Source: Shewanella yunxiaonensis
Lineage (GTDB): Bacteria; Pseudomonadota; Gammaproteobacteria; Enterobacterales; Shewanellaceae
NCBI RefSeq assembly: GCF_018223345.1
Contig: NZ_CP073587.1
Location: 1,461,001-1,525,000, forward strand
DNA: 64,000 nucleotides
Reading direction: 5' to 3'
Shown here: positions 63,127 through 64,000 of the stretch, piece by piece
Layout: the number at the start of each line of letters is the position of its first letter
Position numbering within the stretch: the first letter of the stretch is position 1
The notes under the pieces: model-generated
Told to the model about the DNA's origin: nothing
The model's database searches: none
Seen by the model: only the letters and a program-made list of their open reading frames with translations
Program-made: the position numbers and the translations under genes

Positions 63127-64000
63127 CGTACTTCACCTTTTGTTTGATAAAGTGGGCGGGATTACTGTCCAGTCTGCTTCCTTGGGACGTTAACCCCTGT
63201 TCAGTCTAACTGCCTGCTTCTCTGGTGGGAGAGCAAGGCTTCAGGTACCAAATCAACCGGTCTCTTACCGATTGAAGAATATCTGTAAATGCCCTTAACC
63301 TAAATTGGTAAGACCAATTGTCCAGAAAGATATTAGCATAAGATTGGGAGTGGTCGCACCACTTAATATCTCTTTGGCTTAAGTTAATGCTAAATTTGCT
63401 AGCCAGTTATCAAATTTTGAACAATTAAGATCTGTAACAGGCAGTGATATTCACTAAAAAAAGTCTAAATGGCAGATGATTCATTCAGTATTTTTGCGAG
63501 TAATTACTCTAATCCATTGATAACCCACTGTTCAGATTAATCTTTGAACAAGCACACAGAATTCTTCAACGGAATATTACATCGCATCATTCACCTCAAC
63601 TTGGATTTGGCTGGTCCGTTTTAACATAAAAAATACGAGATTAGTCACTGACGGATGATGAATTTATGTTATAGGGAAGGCACTGTCCTATAGATGATCA
63701 AATCAACATGCGCAGTCACACTACAGCCAAAGACTGTTCGGTCAATGCTTCATATTGATTAATTATTAGTCAGTTCAAGATGGCGGTAAAGAATGTGACC
63801 CTGGTCAGACATCGATCGAACCGTTGGCAATAAAACAATTTTTGAGCTGTCAGCCAATATTGGAAGGATCTGAGACATAGGTAACATCTTTAGTGGTGCG
63901 AATTGATTTTTGACAGGGTAATGATGCATAAATAACCAGACGACGATGTGGTTTTGCAAAATTTGCTTTTAAATCAAAAGTTTCTAATTTTTGGTAACTT
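63127..64000. other. Long non-coding region upstream of pflB
   Basis: An 874-bp stretch to the window end. Apart from the palindrome at 63303 it contains AT-rich DNA and a short inverted repeat TATAGG/CCTATA (63670-63692). I see no convincing gene, tRNA or clear FNR site. It probably holds the promoters and operators of the pfl operon and of the next gene beyond the window. Confidence 0.6.
63303..63319. promoter_or_regulatory. PdhR-type palindrome upstream of pflB
   Basis: AATTGGTAAGACCAATT is a perfect 17-bp palindrome (7-3-7) equal to the PdhR box pattern ATTGGTnnnACCAAT known from E. coli. It lies 177 bp before pflB. Regulation by a pyruvate-sensing PdhR protein is the natural reading. 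Confidence 0.8.

Noticed and set aside
63759..63959. 66-codon open frame on the minus strand near the right end
   Set aside because: Starts at TTG without a ribosome site, resembles no family, and its composition is like the surrounding non-coding DNA.
63127..64000. FNR boxes upstream of pflB
   Set aside because: Sequences such as TTGATAACCCACTG and TTGATTAATTATTA have only one good half-site.
1..64000. CRISPR arrays, tRNA or rRNA genes, prophage or integrase-type islands
   Set aside because: No regularly spaced repeats, no tRNA-like cloverleaf or rRNA sequence recognised, and no integrase or phage genes; the only mobile element is the IS3-family copy.

Overview
The window reads as chromosomal DNA of a gammaproteobacterium close to Shewanella. 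The reasons are gene order and protein resemblance recalled from known families, not a database search: a complete trpE-G-D-CF-B-A operon with trpH/rnm-yciO-scpA-scpB-rluB diverging from it, an xthA-yciI-yciB cluster, a pta-ackA / yfbV / pflA-pflB block, and several TonB-dependent receptors. Base composition looks fairly even, and apart from one insertion sequence I see no phage, plasmid, CRISPR array, rRNA or tRNA.

Layout. 1-4.2 kb: end of feoA, feoB (ferrous iron uptake) and glnS, the latter with an unusual leader hairpin. 4.2-5.9 kb, minus strand: a small membrane protein and an MFS permease. 6.1-9.9 kb: an OprC/NosA-type copper receptor followed by a RegB/RegA-like two-component system, probably one operon. 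10.1-12.2 kb: a second TonB-dependent receptor of unknown substrate. 12.5-16.8 kb: a TPP-riboswitch-controlled thiamin uptake operon (receptor, small thiamin-binding protein, PnuT, kinase). 16.8-27.4 kb: mixed housekeeping and poorly characterised genes (lipoprotein, nitroreductase, prolyl-hydroxylase-like oxygenase, acetyltransferase, a DUF2157/DUF4401/GDYXXLXY membrane trio, YfcH-like protein, folX, AI-2E-type transporter, methyltransferase) and a likely 46-residue small protein.

27.5-33.4 kb: a CirA-like receptor behind a strong Fur box, then a TetR-HlyD-ABC ATPase-ABC permease exporter operon. 33.5-36.8 kb, minus strand: a small exported protein, an OpgG/OpgD glucan protein and an Hsp20 chaperone with a heat-shock-type promoter. 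36.9-43.7 kb, minus strand: trpLEGDCFBA with a Trp-Trp-Trp leader peptide and an attenuator. 43.9-47.7 kb, plus strand: rnm (trpH), yciO, scpA, scpB, rluB. 47.7-54.4 kb: M14-type peptidase, yciK, a VolA-like surface lipase, xthA, yciI, yciB and a lipoprotein. 54.66-55.96 kb: a complete IS3-family element with inverted repeats, a 3-bp target duplication and a programmed-frameshift site. 56.0-63.1 kb: pta, ackA, yfbV, pflA, pflB. 63.1-64.0 kb: a long non-coding stretch upstream of pflB that carries a perfect PdhR-type palindrome.

How the genes work together. Metal and cofactor acquisition dominates the first half: Fe(II) by Feo, copper by the OprC-like receptor, Fur-controlled siderophore-type uptake, and thiamin scavenging. 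The right half is biosynthesis and fermentation. PflB (activated by PflA) makes acetyl-CoA and formate from pyruvate, and Pta/AckA turn acetyl-CoA into acetate plus ATP. The parts most worth a second look are the copper receptor coupled to a Reg-like kinase that lacks the expected redox cysteine, the receptor of unknown substrate beside it, the readable switching mechanism of the TPP riboswitch, the hairpin in the glnS leader, and the 46-residue ORF with its own repeats and terminator.
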